Assembly: GCA_963783965.1 (NCBI GenBank)
Contig: CAWAPQ010000002.1
Span: forward strand, 62,001-126,000
DNA: 64,000 bases
Source: Bog-473 sp963783965
GTDB taxonomy: Bacteria > Actinomycetota > Acidimicrobiia > Acidimicrobiales > RAAP-2
Reading direction: 5' to 3'
Shown: in pieces, positions 42,181 to 53,345 of the stretch
Numbering within the stretch: position 1 is the stretch's first letter
How the letters are laid out: each line of letters opens with the position of its first letter
Program-made: the position numbers and the translations under genes
Notes under the pieces: model-generated
What the model was told of the DNA's origin: nothing
The model's input: the letters and a program-made list of their open reading frames with translations, nothing else
Database searches by the model: none

Positions 42181-43815
42181 CTAGGCGTTGCCGGCGTAGA
42201 CGGCGCCCGCCACGTTGGCGATGATCTGGTTGAGCGCGGGCTCAATGAGGGTGTTCACCGCGGCCTGGGTGATGTGCACCCCGTCGGAGCCCCGCGCCAC
42301 GATGCCGTCCACCACCGAGGAGTAGGCCCCGCCGGGGTCGAGCACGGTGTAGAGGTCGTCGATGGAGACGTAGGGGTACTGGGCGGCCACGGACCTGACG
42401 ATCTGGTTGTAGTCGTTCACCAGCGTGTTCGGCGTCCCGTCGGCGAAGTAGGGCGACGTGGACAAAATGACGGCGCCTCCGTCGGAGTGCGCGATCTGCA
42501 CCGCCTCGGCCAGGTTGTTCTGAATGAAGGCCGCATAGGCGGGGTTGGCCAACGTGGTGTAGGCCCCGTTGTACATCCGCTCCTGCGTCTCCCAGTAGCC
42601 GGTCTGGATCACCGTGACGTCGGGATGGAAACGCGACACCACCCATTGCAGCTGCGTCGCCCACAGCGCGCAGGCGCCCGGGCTGATGTAGAGCGAGCTC
42701 GGGTCACTCCACGGGATGGTCGGCGCGCCGTCGGTGTACCCGCAGCCGGCCGCCGCGCCGTCGTCGACGGCGTAGGGCGGGTTGTTCTGCTCCACGTAGT
42801 CCCCCTCGTAGAGCGAGAGCGAGTCACCGGAGAAGGCCACCCGCTGAATGCCCTGGTGGGTGGCCTGGGGGCCGGGGGCCTCGTTGATGATCGACACGAC
42901 GGGGGGGATCGGATTCGTCAGCGGCTGGGGGAAGAGCGGGGGATGGAGGGGTGACTGCGCGCTGCCCGAGAACTGGGCGTCGCCGTAGGTGAAGACGCCG
43001 GCGTCCTGCCCGACCAGCCAGTACCCGTTCCCGTCCTGCGTCGGCGTCATGGCCACGATGGGCTCGCTCAGGTGGATGCCGCCCGTGGAACCCCAGAACT
43101 GGGCGTCGCCGTAGCTGAAAATGCCGCCGTCGCTCGCCACCAGCCAGTAGCCGGAGTGATTCGCGGTGGCCGCCATGCCCACGATGGGCTGGTTCAGGTG
43201 GATGCTGCCGGTCGAGCCGAGGAACGGCGCATCACCGAAGGCGAAGATGCCGCCGTCGGAGGCCACCAGCCAGTAGCCGGCTCCGTTCGCCGCGGCCGCC
43301 ATCCCGACGATGGGCTTGTTGAGCGCGATGCTCCCCGTCGAGCCCCAGAACCTGGCGTCGCCGAAGGAGAAGATCCCGCCGTCGGAGGCCACCAGCCAGT
43401 AGCCGCCCCCGTCGGGCGTCGCCGCCATGCCCACGACGGGCTTGTTGAGCGCGATGCCACCCGTCGAACCCCAGAACTGGGCGTTGCCGAAGGAGAAGAT
43501 GCCGCCGTCGGACGCCACCAGCCAGTAGCCGCCCCGAGGATCGGCCGCGCCGCCGACGATGGGCTTGGCCAGCGGCACCTCGAGCGTGTCGCCGTCGTAG
43601 GCCGCCCCGCCGAAGGTCATCACGCCGCCCGCGGCGTCGATGATGCCGTAGGAGCCGTTGGTGGCGCCCGGCACGGCGGCGGGGGCGGAGTCGGCGGCGG
43701 CACGGCCATCCGATCCGGTCGAGGACAGCGCGATCAGCGCCGTCGCGGCCAGGAGCGCCGCCAGACCCACGGCGGCGCGTCGGCGCGCTCTCTCCAACAA
43801 CGGTCCGCCCGGCAT
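42181..43815 (-). CDS. Secreted SGNH-like hydrolase with six-repeat propeller domain
   Basis: 544 residues. A signal or anchor sequence (RAAVGLAALLAATALIALSS) is followed, at about residues 54-288, by six copies of a 42-residue repeat (GYWLVASDGGIFSFG..., ending NKPIVGMAA) that should fold as a six-bladed beta-propeller. The C-terminal half begins RVAFSGDSLSLYEGDY, the block I GDS of an SGNH/GDSL hydrolase. It ends with GSDGVHITQAAVNTLIEP, a D-x2-H block V. The enzyme may deacylate or acylate a surface glycan. A related six-repeat domain ends the protein at 59827-61872. The initiating ATG has no strong ribosome binding site. Confidence 0.8.
   Translation of the reverse strand: MPGGPLLERARRRAAVGLAALLAATALIALSSTGSDGRAAADSAPAAVPGATNGSYGIIDAAGGVMTFGGAAYDGDTLEVPLAKPIVGGAADPRGGYWLVASDGGIFSFGNAQFWGSTGGIALNKPVVGMAATPDGGGYWLVASDGGIFSFGDARFWGSTGSIALNKPIVGMAAAANGAGYWLVASDGGIFAFGDAPFLGSTGSIHLNQPIVGMAATANHSGYWLVASDGGIFSYGDAQFWGSTGGIHLSEPIVAMTPTQDGNGYWLVGQDAGVFTYGDAQFSGSAQSPLHPPLFPQPLTNPIPPVVSIINEAPGPQATHQGIQRVAFSGDSLSLYEGDYVEQNNPPYAVDDGAAAGCGYTDGAPTIPWSDPSSLYISPGACALWATQLQWVVSRFHPDVTVIQTGYWETQERMYNGAYTTLANPAYAAFIQNNLAEAVQIAHSDGGAVILSTSPYFADGTPNTLVNDYNQIVRSVAAQYPYVSIDDLYTVLDPGGAYSSVVDGIVARGSDGVHITQAAVNTLIEPALNQIIANVAGAVYAGNA
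42952..43656 (-). repeat. Six 126-bp coding repeats (GYWLVASDGG propeller blades)
   Basis: Six tandem coding units of about 42 codons in the SGNH hydrolase gene, four of them nearly identical at the start (GYWLVASDGGIF). The first unit (GSYGIIDAAGGVMTFGG) and the last (GYWLVGQDAGVFTYG) are the most diverged. Confidence 0.9.
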
Positions 43816-43876
43816 GAGCCCGCGATCATAGGGAGCCCACGTGCCCGGGTTGACGCGGCCCCTCGGAGGAGGCCCC

Positions 43877-44920
43877 TCAGAGGAGGCGGAGCTGGCGGTC
43901 GTCGCCGCCGTCCGGGCCCGTCCCGCCTGCCGGGGCGTCGGCCTCCCGTGGCGGCGGCCCGCCGCGGTAGCGGTTCCGGCCCGACACGCCGCAGCGCCGG
44001 GCCGCCACCTTCACGATGCCCTCTATGCGCTGGCGCTCGGCGTCCTGCTGGTAGGCGCCGCGCCCGAAGCGCTCCCGGTGGAGGGGGACGAGGTCGGGCC
44101 GCGTCCGTTGCAGCCAGTCGAGATAGTGGCCCCGGACCGTGCCGCGCAGGTGCAGCGCCACGCCGGAGACCGACACCGCCCCGGCCTCGGCGCAGGCCTC
44201 GACCACCGCCGTGAGCTGGGCCTCGGAGTCGGAGAGGCCGGGCAGCACGGGCGCGACGAGCACGCCGCACGGGATGCCCATGGCGGTCAGGCGGCGCATG
44301 GCCTCGACGCGCCGGTCCGGCGGGGGCGTGCCCGGTTCGGTCTGGGACCACACCGAGCGGTCGAGCGTGCCGATGGAGAAGCTCACCCCCACCTCCGTCC
44401 GCTCGCAGGCGGCGGCCAGCAGCGCGGCGTCGCGCAGGATCAGCGTCGACTTGGTCAGGATGCTGAAGGGGTTGCGGGAGCCCGAGAGCGTCTCGACGAT
44501 GCCCCGGGTGAGGTGGTACTTGCCCTCGGCGTGTTGGTAGGGGTCGGTGTTGGTCCCCATGGCGATGTGGTCGCCCTCCCAGCCCGGTGCCCGCAACTCG
44601 GCCCGCAGCCGCTCCACCGCGTTGACCTTGACCACGATCTTGCGCTCGAAGTCGGCGCCGATCCCGAGGCCCAGGTAGTCGTGGGTCGGACGGGCGAAGC
44701 AGTAGACGCAGGCGTGGCTGCAGCCTCGATACGGGTTGATCGTGTGGCGGAACGGCATCCGGCTCTCCGCCGGCACCGTGTTGATGATGGTGCGGGCGTT
44801 GACGTGGAGGAACTCCATCCCGGCGTAGGCGCCCTTGCCCACGTGGCGTTCCTCCACCCGCTCGTCCGGGAAGAGCGTGCCGCCCCCCTCGTTCTGGGCC
44901 AGGGCCCAGCGCAAAGCCAT
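43877..44920 (-). CDS. Radical SAM protein, Rv2578c/SplB-like
   Basis: 347 residues. The [4Fe-4S] cluster motif C-x3-C-x2-C is in YRGCSHACVYCFARP (about residues 67-81), within INPYRGC typical of the Rv2578c family of SplB-related radical SAM proteins. GTNTDPYQHAEGKYHLTRG and ILTKSTLILRDA continue the partial TIM barrel. The tail is Gly/Asp-rich. A DNA-repair-linked role is likely, because a perfect-core SOS box lies directly upstream and the M. tuberculosis homologue belongs to the LexA regulon. ATG 44920 is seven bases after a TATCGT -10, so the mRNA is probably leaderless; the frame is open further upstream but that part crosses the operator. Confidence 0.88.
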   Translation of the reverse strand: MALRWALAQNEGGGTLFPDERVEERHVGKGAYAGMEFLHVNARTIINTVPAESRMPFRHTINPYRGCSHACVYCFARPTHDYLGLGIGADFERKIVVKVNAVERLRAELRAPGWEGDHIAMGTNTDPYQHAEGKYHLTRGIVETLSGSRNPFSILTKSTLILRDAALLAAACERTEVGVSFSIGTLDRSVWSQTEPGTPPPDRRVEAMRRLTAMGIPCGVLVAPVLPGLSDSEAQLTAVVEACAEAGAVSVSGVALHLRGTVRGHYLDWLQRTRPDLVPLHRERFGRGAYQQDAERQRIEGIVKVAARRCGVSGRNRYRGGPPPREADAPAGGTGPDGGDDRQLRLL

Positions 44921-44927
44921 GCGGGCT

Positions 44928-44933
44928 ACGATA
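44928..44933 (-). promoter_or_regulatory. Putative -10 hexamer (TATCGT) of the radical SAM gene
   Basis: On the minus strand TATCGT lies seven bases before the ATG and directly abuts the SOS box. LexA bound to the box would cover the -35/-10 spacer and block RNA polymerase. Confidence 0.55.
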
Positions 44934-44949
44934 GCGAACACATGTTCGC
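44934..44949. promoter_or_regulatory. SOS box (LexA operator)
   Basis: GCGAACACATGTTCGC has 7-bp inverted arms (GCGAACA / TGTTCGC) and contains CGAAC-N4-GTTCG, the actinobacterial LexA consensus core. It sits 14 bp upstream of the radical SAM start on one side and upstream of ftsK on the other. It is expected to make the radical SAM gene damage-inducible. Confidence 0.85.
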
Positions 44950-45009
44950 AATTCAACCGGTGGGGTGTCCACAAAAACGACCAGGTCAGCCGCTAATCTC
45001 GACCGCACT

Positions 45010-47414
<2,405 letters not shown>

Positions 47415-47418
<4 letters not shown>

Positions 47419-48749
47419 GCCCGGAAGCGCCGGCGCCACCGTTCATGGTGGCGCCGTTCCGGCTCGACTCGTTGCACGAGCCGGCACCCCCGGTTCCGCC
47501 CGCCCCCGAGCACGGGCGCCGCTCCCCGCCGCCGCACCGCCGCCACCACCGGGGTCGGCGCCGGGCCTTCCTGCTCGCGCTCCTCCTCCTCGTCGTGGCC
47601 GCGGGTGCCTTCGTCGGCATCCGGCTGTCCACGCCCGAACCGGCGCCCGCCGTCACCGCCGCCCTGGTCCGGACGGTGCACATCCCGAGCCACGCCGTGA
47701 CGCTCCCGTGGCCGACGACGGGGCAGGGCGCCGTTGCCGTCCCCGCCCTCGGCATCAGCGTGGCGTCCGGGCCGCAGCAGCCGGCGCCCGTGGCGAGCCT
47801 GACCAAGCTGATGACGGCCTACGTCATTCTGCACGACCACCCCGTCGCACTGGGCCAACCGGGGCCGACCATCACGGTGAGCCAGGCCGACGTCGACGAC
47901 TACAACAGCGCCACCGTCAACGACGACTCCAATGCCGCGGTGACGCTGAACGAGCAGATCTCCGAGGCGGACGTGCTCGGGGGGCTCCTGGTGCACTCCG
48001 CCGACAACTACGCCGACCTCCTGGCCACTTGGGACGCCGGGAGCATGCCCGCCTTCGTGGCCAAGATGAACGACACGGCTTCCCGCCTCGGCATGGACCA
48101 CTCGCACTTCGCCGATGCCAGCGGCGTCAGTCCGGGCTCGCAGGCCACCGCCTCGGACATCCTCAAGGTGGCGGCCCTCGACATGGCCAATCCCACCTTC
48201 GCGTCCATGGTGCGGATGTCCTCGGTCACGCTGCCCGTGGCGGGGACGATCTCGACCTACACACCGCTCCTCGGCGTGCAGGGGGTGATCGGCGTGAAGT
48301 CCGGGTTCACCACGGCGGCCGGTGGGGGTGACGTGCTCGCCGTGATGCGCACCGTGCACGGCAAGTCGGTGCTCGTGCTGTCCGCCGTGACCGGGCAGAC
48401 CGGCCCGGTGGTGCTGGCCCAGGCGGGACTGCACGCCCTGGCGCTCGTCGATGCGGTGGCCCCCCTCGTCGGGTCCGCCCAGGTGCTGGCGGACGACCAG
48501 GTCGTGGCGCACGTCGGCGAGGCGGGGACGACCCAGGGCGCCACCACGTCGTCGTCCGCCTCCGTGTTGACCTGGCCGGGGGTCAGCGCCACGCGGGTCT
48601 TCGTGCCGGCACGGCACGTGGCGGTGCGGGCCCGCCGCGGCACGCAGGTCGGGACGGTGGTCGTCACCCTCGGCACCCAGCGGGAGGCCGTGCCCGTCCG
48701 CTTGACGAAGGACATCCCACCACCGTCGCTTCTCCAGCGCCTCTTCTGA
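47415..48749 (+). CDS. D-alanyl-D-alanine carboxypeptidase (peptidase S11, DacA-like)
   Basis: 444 residues. A Pro-rich cytoplasmic N-terminus precedes one transmembrane helix (AFLLALLLLVVAAGAFVGI) that acts as an uncleaved signal anchor. The penicillin-binding catalytic domain has the S-x2-K motif VASLTKLMTAYVI, the S-x-N motif HSADNYADLL and the third motif VKSGFT (KSG instead of KTG). A C-terminal beta-rich domain follows. It trims the terminal D-Ala of peptidoglycan outside the membrane. The ATG overlaps the ftsK stop, so cell-wall trimming is translationally coupled to the DNA translocase. Confidence 0.88.
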
Positions 48750-48754
48750 CGGCC

Positions 48755-48760
48755 TAGCCT
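48755..48760 (+). promoter_or_regulatory. Putative -10 hexamer (TAGCCT), leaderless thrB
   Basis: TAGCCT, six bases (GACGTC), then the GTG start of thrB. There is no ribosome binding site in the 18-bp gap after the preceding gene. Confidence 0.4.
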
Positions 48761-48766
48761 GACGTC

Positions 48767-49633
48767 GTGCGCGCCCGGGCCCCCGCGTCCTCAGCCAACC
48801 TCGGACCGGGTTTCGACACCCTGGCCGTGGCGCTGGACTGCTATGTGAGCGTCGAGGTCGATGACGCCCCGTCCCTGCGCGTGCACACCGAGGGCGAGGG
48901 CGCCGGCCTCTTCGACGACGCGTCGCATCTGGCCGCCCGTGTCGTGACCGAGATCCGGGGGAACGACCGGTTCGCCGTATCGGTGCGCTCGCAGATTCCG
49001 GTCGCCCGCGGCCTGGGGTCCTCCGCCGCGCTCGTGGCCGCGGCTGCCGCGGCCGCCGGAGCCGAGGATCCCTTCGCGGTAGCCGCCGCCTACGACGGGC
49101 ATCCCGAGAACGCGGCGGCCAGTGTGTTCGGTGGCCTGGTGGCCGCCACCATGGTGGATGGCCGGCCGGTGCAGGCCGCCCTTCCGCTCAGCGAGGAACT
49201 GGCCTTCGTCGTGGTCATCCCCGAACGCGACCTGGCCACCCCCGAGGCGCGCGGTGTCCTCCCCGAGGCACTCTCCCGGGGCGACGTCGTGTTCAACCTC
49301 GGCCGGATGGGCCTGCTGGTGGCGGGCCTGGCCGATCCCGACGCCCTCGTCCCGGCCGCGACCGACGACCGGTTGCACCAGCCCGCCCGCACGACGCTGT
49401 TCCCCGAGGCGCCCGGGATCCTCGGTGCCCTCGTCGACGCCGGGGCGCTCGCGGCCAGCTGGTCCGGGGCGGGGCCGACGCTCATCGGCGTGGCGCGTGA
49501 GGGCGGGGTGGCGTCCGTGCTCGCCGGGGCCGAGGCCGCGCTCGCGACGGCGGGGGTGCCGGGCCGGGCGCTGGTGCTCCACGCCGACCGCCGCGGCGTC
49601 GTCTACGGGGACGAGGCGGACGTCGCGCTCTAG
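48767..49633 (+). CDS. thrB: Homoserine kinase
   Basis: 288-residue GHMP kinase. RAPASSANLGPGFDTLAVALD is the ThrB N-terminus (substrate binding), IPVARGLGSSAALVAA (about residues 77-92) is the ATP-binding GHMP motif, and SWSGAGPTLIGVA the C-terminal loop. It phosphorylates homoserine in the threonine branch; thrA and thrC are not in the window. GTG start placed six bases after TAGCCT. It converges with a small lipoprotein gene (4 bp between stops). Confidence 0.92.
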   Translation: MRARAPASSANLGPGFDTLAVALDCYVSVEVDDAPSLRVHTEGEGAGLFDDASHLAARVVTEIRGNDRFAVSVRSQIPVARGLGSSAALVAAAAAAAGAEDPFAVAAAYDGHPENAAASVFGGLVAATMVDGRPVQAALPLSEELAFVVVIPERDLATPEARGVLPEALSRGDVVFNLGRMGLLVAGLADPDALVPAATDDRLHQPARTTLFPEAPGILGALVDAGALAASWSGAGPTLIGVAREGGVASVLAGAEAALATAGVPGRALVLHADRRGVVYGDEADVAL

Positions 49634-49637
49634 CGGG

Positions 49638-50150
49638 TCACGTACGGAGCGACCCGTCGAGGGTGGAGACGTCCCCCTGCAGCTGGGTGATGGCCGAGTT
49701 CACGTTGAAGGTGTTGAGGACCTGGTTGTAGTTGGCCTGTGTCGGCTGGGCGTCGCCGAGGATCTCCAGGCTGTTGGCCAGCGTCTGGGCCGCGTTGAGG
49801 GTCTGGCTCAGGTCCGCCTGCGGCGCGTTGAAGTGGTGATGGCCGGCGAGCACGTTGGCGTAGGCGTGGATTTTGTCCCCGAGCGTGTGATCGGCGGCCT
49901 CCAGGCAGACGACCGGGTTCGCCTGCTTGGCACACCCGCTCATCGTCGTGAGGTAGGTCGCCATGGCGGACTGCACGCTCGTGCTGGCGCTCTTGAGCGC
50001 GGCATCGGCCTGCTGGGGTGTGGTCGTCTCCGAGGTGCTGCCGCCCGAGCTCCCTCCGCCTGAGCTGCATCCGGCCAGCACGAGCGCCAGCGGCACCAGC
50101 ACCCACGGCCAGCGGGTCCGGCGGAAGCCCTGCCTCACCTGTCGTTCCAC
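49638..50150 (-). CDS. Putative lipoprotein of unknown function
   Basis: 170 residues. The n-region is RQGFRRTRWP, the h-region WVLVPLALVLAGC ends in a lipobox, and a Gly/Ser/Thr-rich linker follows. The remainder (about residues 45-170) is predicted helical with heptad-like hydrophobic spacing (ADAALKSASTSVQSAMATYLTTM, LSQTLNAAQTLANSLEILGD) and two Cys that could pair. No family recognised. It is divergent from miaB with 41 bp between starts. Confidence 0.7.
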   Translation of the reverse strand: MERQVRQGFRRTRWPWVLVPLALVLAGCSSGGGSSGGSTSETTTPQQADAALKSASTSVQSAMATYLTTMSGCAKQANPVVCLEAADHTLGDKIHAYANVLAGHHHFNAPQADLSQTLNAAQTLANSLEILGDAQPTQANYNQVLNTFNVNSAITQLQGDVSTLDGSLRT

Positions 50151-50178
50151 GGCCGGAAATCTACGCCCCCCTGTTCCG

Positions 50179-50184
50179 TAGACT
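50179..50184 (+). promoter_or_regulatory. Putative -10 hexamer (TAGACT), leaderless miaB
   Basis: TAGACT ends seven bases before the miaB ATG, the same hexamer as before pdxS. It would drive the whole miaB-to-dapE run and lies in the short divergent region with the lipoprotein gene. Confidence 0.5.
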
Positions 50185-50191
50185 TCCGCGG

Positions 50192-51589
50192 ATGGCCCGG
50201 ACCTATTTCATCCGTACCTTCGGGTGCCAAATGAACGAGCACGACTCCGAGCGGCTCGCCGGGTTGTTGGTGGCCGACGGCCTGACGCCGGCCCCCACCA
50301 TGGAGGACGCCGACGTGGTCGTGCTCAACACCTGCTGCATCCGCGAGAACGCCGACCAGCGGCTCTACGGGACGCTGGGGCGCCTGAAGGAGCTGGTGGA
50401 CGCCAAGCCGGGTGTGCAGATCGCCGTCGGCGGGTGCCTGGCCCAGAAGGACCGGGCCCGCATTCAGGAGAAGGTGGGCTGGGTCGATGTCGTGTTCGGC
50501 ACCCACAACCTGACCAGTGCGCCCGGTCTCCTGCGTCGGGCGGAGACCGAGGGCCCCGTCATGGAGATCCTCGACGCCCCGGCCCCGGAGTCGGGGAGCA
50601 ACAACCCACTCCTCGGCCCCGGCGCCGTCCGTGAGCTTCCGTACGCGGCATGGGTGAACATCCAGACCGGCTGCGACAACTCCTGCGCCTTCTGCATCGT
50701 CCCCTCTGTGCGGGGTCCGGAGGTGAGCCGGTCGCTCGGCGACATCGTGGCCGAGGTGGAGCTGCTGGCTCGGAGCGGCGTGACCGAGGTGACGTTGCTC
50801 GGGCAGAACGTGAACTCCTACGGCCGCGACATCACGAAACGCCGGCCTCTCTTCGCGGAGCTCCTGCGGGCCGTCGGCGCGGTGGACGGCATCGGGCGCA
50901 TCCGCTTCACCAGCCCGCACCCCAAGGACCTCCGGCCCGAGACGATTCAGGCCATGGCGGAGACGCCCGAGGTCTGCGAGCAGCTGCACCTGCCGCTCCA
51001 GTCGGGGAGCGACAGGGTGCTGCGCGCCATGCGGCGGGGTTACACCGCCCAGCGCTACATGGATCGTCTCGCCGCGGCGCGGGCGGCCATCGGCGACCTG
51101 GCCGTGACGACGGACATCATCGTGGGGTTCCCCGGCGAGACGGAGGACGATTTCGAGGAGACCCTGGCGGTCTGCGCCGCCGCCGGCTACGACGGCGCGT
51201 ACACCTTCATCTTCTCGCCGCGCCCGGGCACCAGGGCGGCCGACATGGAGTCGAGCTACGTCCCGGCCGACGTGGTGGCCGAGCGCTTCGAGCGCCTCAA
51301 GACGGTGGTGGACCGTTCGGCCCTGGCGCGCCACCAGGCGCGCGTCGGCCGCAGCGAAGAGGCACTGGTCGAGGGGGTCAGCCGGCGCGACGCGTCAATG
51401 CTGACGGGCCGCACCCGGCAGGGCAAGCTGATCCACTTCCCGGCGGGCACCGCCGCCGGGACCCCGGCCGCAGGAGCGTTGGCCCGTGTCACGGTGACCG
51501 ATGGCCATCCCCACCACCTCTCGGGCCGTCTGGAGGAGGTGGTGGCGCGGCCCCGGCATCGCGTGCGCATCCCGGTAACGAGCGCGTGA
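50192..51589 (+). CDS. miaB: tRNA-2-methylthio-N6-dimethylallyladenosine synthase
   Basis: 465-residue methylthiotransferase that adds a methylthio group to i6A37 of tRNAs reading UNN codons. The N-terminal UPF0004 domain has three cluster Cys (TFGCQMNEHDSERL, LNTCCIREN, GGCLAQKD). The radical SAM domain has CDNSCAFCIVPSVRG. A C-terminal TRAM domain runs from about residue 385. MiaA, which makes its i6A substrate, is the next gene and overlaps by GTGA. ATG 50192 is defined by the leaderless -10. Confidence 0.96.
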   Translation: MARTYFIRTFGCQMNEHDSERLAGLLVADGLTPAPTMEDADVVVLNTCCIRENADQRLYGTLGRLKELVDAKPGVQIAVGGCLAQKDRARIQEKVGWVDVVFGTHNLTSAPGLLRRAETEGPVMEILDAPAPESGSNNPLLGPGAVRELPYAAWVNIQTGCDNSCAFCIVPSVRGPEVSRSLGDIVAEVELLARSGVTEVTLLGQNVNSYGRDITKRRPLFAELLRAVGAVDGIGRIRFTSPHPKDLRPETIQAMAETPEVCEQLHLPLQSGSDRVLRAMRRGYTAQRYMDRLAAARAAIGDLAVTTDIIVGFPGETEDDFEETLAVCAAAGYDGAYTFIFSPRPGTRAADMESSYVPADVVAERFERLKTVVDRSALARHQARVGRSEEALVEGVSRRDASMLTGRTRQGKLIHFPAGTAAGTPAAGALARVTVTDGHPHHLSGRLEEVVARPRHRVRIPVTSA

Positions 51590-52500
51590 CCGCGGTCGCG
51601 CTCGTCGGGGTCACGGCCTCGGGGAAGTCGGAGACCGCGCTCGAGTTCGCGCTGCGCCGGGGTGACTGCGAAATCGTCTCGGTGGATTCCATGTGCGTCT
51701 ACCGCGGCATGGACATCGGCACCTCGAAGCCGGGGCCCGAGGCGAGGGCCGCCGTGCCGCACCACCTGCTCGACCTGATCGATCCGGACGAGGACTTCAC
51801 CGTGACGCAGTTCCAGCAGGCGGCGCGGGAGGCGTTGGCGGGTATTGCGCGGCGGGGGCGGCACGCTCTGCTGGTCGGGGGAACCGGCCTCTATCTGCGG
51901 GTCGTCGTCGACGATCTGGAGATCCCGGGCCGCTATCCCGACGTGGCGGCCGCCCTCGAGGCGGAGCTGGACGAGGGCCGTGCCGGACTGGCCGACCTGT
52001 ACGCCCACCTGGCCGACCTCGATCCGCTGGCTGCGACGCGCATGGAGCCGACCAACCGCCGCCGGGTCGTGCGCGCCTTGGAGGTGACGCTCGGGTCCGG
52101 TCGGCCCTTCTCCGCGTTCGGACCCGGGCTCGAGGCCTATCCCGAGAGCGGCACGGCACAGGTCGGCCTCTCCCGCGCGCCGGACGAGATCGACCGGCGG
52201 ATCGCCGCACGCTTCCAGCGCATGGTCGAGGCGGGGCTGGTCGACGAGGTGCGGGCTCTCGCCGCCCGTCCGGCCGGCATCTCGCGCACGGCGCGTCAGG
52301 CGCTGGGCTACCGGGAGATCCTGGCCCACGTGGAGAGCGGTGCACCTCTGACCGACTGCCTGGACGAGGCGGTGCGGCGGACCCGCCAGTTCGCCCGGCG
52401 GCAGGCCTCGTGGTTCCGCCGTGACCCGCGGGTCGGCTGGGCCGGGAGCGGGGCGGAGGCCCTGGCCCTGCTGGAGGGGAGCCTGGGCCTGCACGGCTGA
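51586..52500 (+). CDS. miaA: tRNA dimethylallyltransferase
   Basis: 304 residues. Attaches a dimethylallyl group to A37 of tRNA. The P-loop is VALVGVTASGKSETALEFA, the catalytic and substrate motif VSVDSMCVYRGMDIGTSKP, and LVGGTGLYLRVVVD and RQFARRQASWFRRD are conserved. The GTG start overlaps the miaB stop. It is followed 26 bp later by dapF, so RNA modification and diaminopimelate genes share one transcription unit. Confidence 0.95.
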   Translation: MTAVALVGVTASGKSETALEFALRRGDCEIVSVDSMCVYRGMDIGTSKPGPEARAAVPHHLLDLIDPDEDFTVTQFQQAAREALAGIARRGRHALLVGGTGLYLRVVVDDLEIPGRYPDVAAALEAELDEGRAGLADLYAHLADLDPLAATRMEPTNRRRVVRALEVTLGSGRPFSAFGPGLEAYPESGTAQVGLSRAPDEIDRRIAARFQRMVEAGLVDEVRALAARPAGISRTARQALGYREILAHVESGAPLTDCLDEAVRRTRQFARRQASWFRRDPRVGWAGSGAEALALLEGSLGLHG

Positions 52501-52526
52501 AGGGCGCCGCCTGCGACAATGGAGGC

Positions 52527-53345
52527 ATGCGGGCGACCAAGCACGAGGGAGCGGGCAACGACTTCCTGGTCGTGCTGGACCCGGACGACGCCATCCGGCT
52601 CTCGGTGGCCCAGGTGCGCCTCCTGGCCGACAGGCGCCGCGGCATCGGGGCCGACGGCATCATCCGGGTCGGACCGGGGCGCGGGGGCTGCGACCTCTCC
52701 ATGGAGCTCCGCAACGCCGACGGCGGCGAGGCGGAGATGAGCGGGAACGGGATCCGGTGCCTGGCCCAGGCGGCCGTCGACGCCGGCCTCGTGGCGGGAC
52801 CGCGCTTCACCGTCGCCACCGCCGGTGGCACCCGCACCGTCGAGTACGCCGAGGGCGACGCGCCGGGATGGGCGAGCGCCAGCGTCGACATGGGGCCGGC
52901 CCGGCTCGGCCCCGACCAGCCCCAGGAGTTCGACGACCGCCGCGTTCGCACGGTGGATGTGGGGAACCCGCACCTGGTGCTCCTGGGCCCCGACACCGCC
53001 GCGGTCGACATCGCGGAGCTCGGCCCCAAGCTCCAGGCCACCTTCGTTGGCGGCATCAATGTCGAATGGATCACGGCCGGACGCGATGCGCGAGGCGAGC
53101 TCCTCGACTTCCGGGTGTGGGAGCGCGGCGTGGGTGAGACCCTGGCCTGTGGCACCGGGAGCGTGGCCGCCGCCGCGGCCGCCCGGAGCTGGGGTGCCGT
53201 GGCGGACACCGGCACCGTGCGCGTGCGCAACCCGGGTGGGACCCTGGAGGTCACGCTCGGGGTCGATGAGGGGGCGACCACCTTCCTGGCCGGCCCCGTC
53301 CGCAAGGTGGCGGACATCGACATCCATCCGGGAATGCTCTCTTGA
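52527..53345 (+). CDS. dapF: Diaminopimelate epimerase with Ser in place of first catalytic Cys
   Basis: 272 residues. Converts LL- to meso-diaminopimelate for peptidoglycan and lysine. KHEGAGNDFLVV, RRGIGADGIIRV and FRVWERGVGETLACGTGSVAAA are diagnostic; Cys208 is the second catalytic Cys. The first catalytic position, normally MCGNG, reads EMSGNGIRC: residue 72 is Ser (codon AGC at 52740-52742) and a Cys occurs six residues later. One base (A to T at 52740) would restore Cys. GACAAT six bases before the ATG may be an internal leaderless promoter, although GGAGG is also present. The stop overlaps hflX. Confidence 0.92.
   Translation: MRATKHEGAGNDFLVVLDPDDAIRLSVAQVRLLADRRRGIGADGIIRVGPGRGGCDLSMELRNADGGEAEMSGNGIRCLAQAAVDAGLVAGPRFTVATAGGTRTVEYAEGDAPGWASASVDMGPARLGPDQPQEFDDRRVRTVDVGNPHLVLLGPDTAAVDIAELGPKLQATFVGGINVEWITAGRDARGELLDFRVWERGVGETLACGTGSVAAAAAARSWGAVADTGTVRVRNPGGTLEVTLGVDEGATTFLAGPVRKVADIDIHPGMLS

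Noticed and set aside
47598..48749. KSG in place of KTG in the carboxypeptidase as a sign of inactivity
   Set aside because: Ser for Thr at this position is tolerated in serine penicillin-recognising enzymes and the other two motifs are intact.
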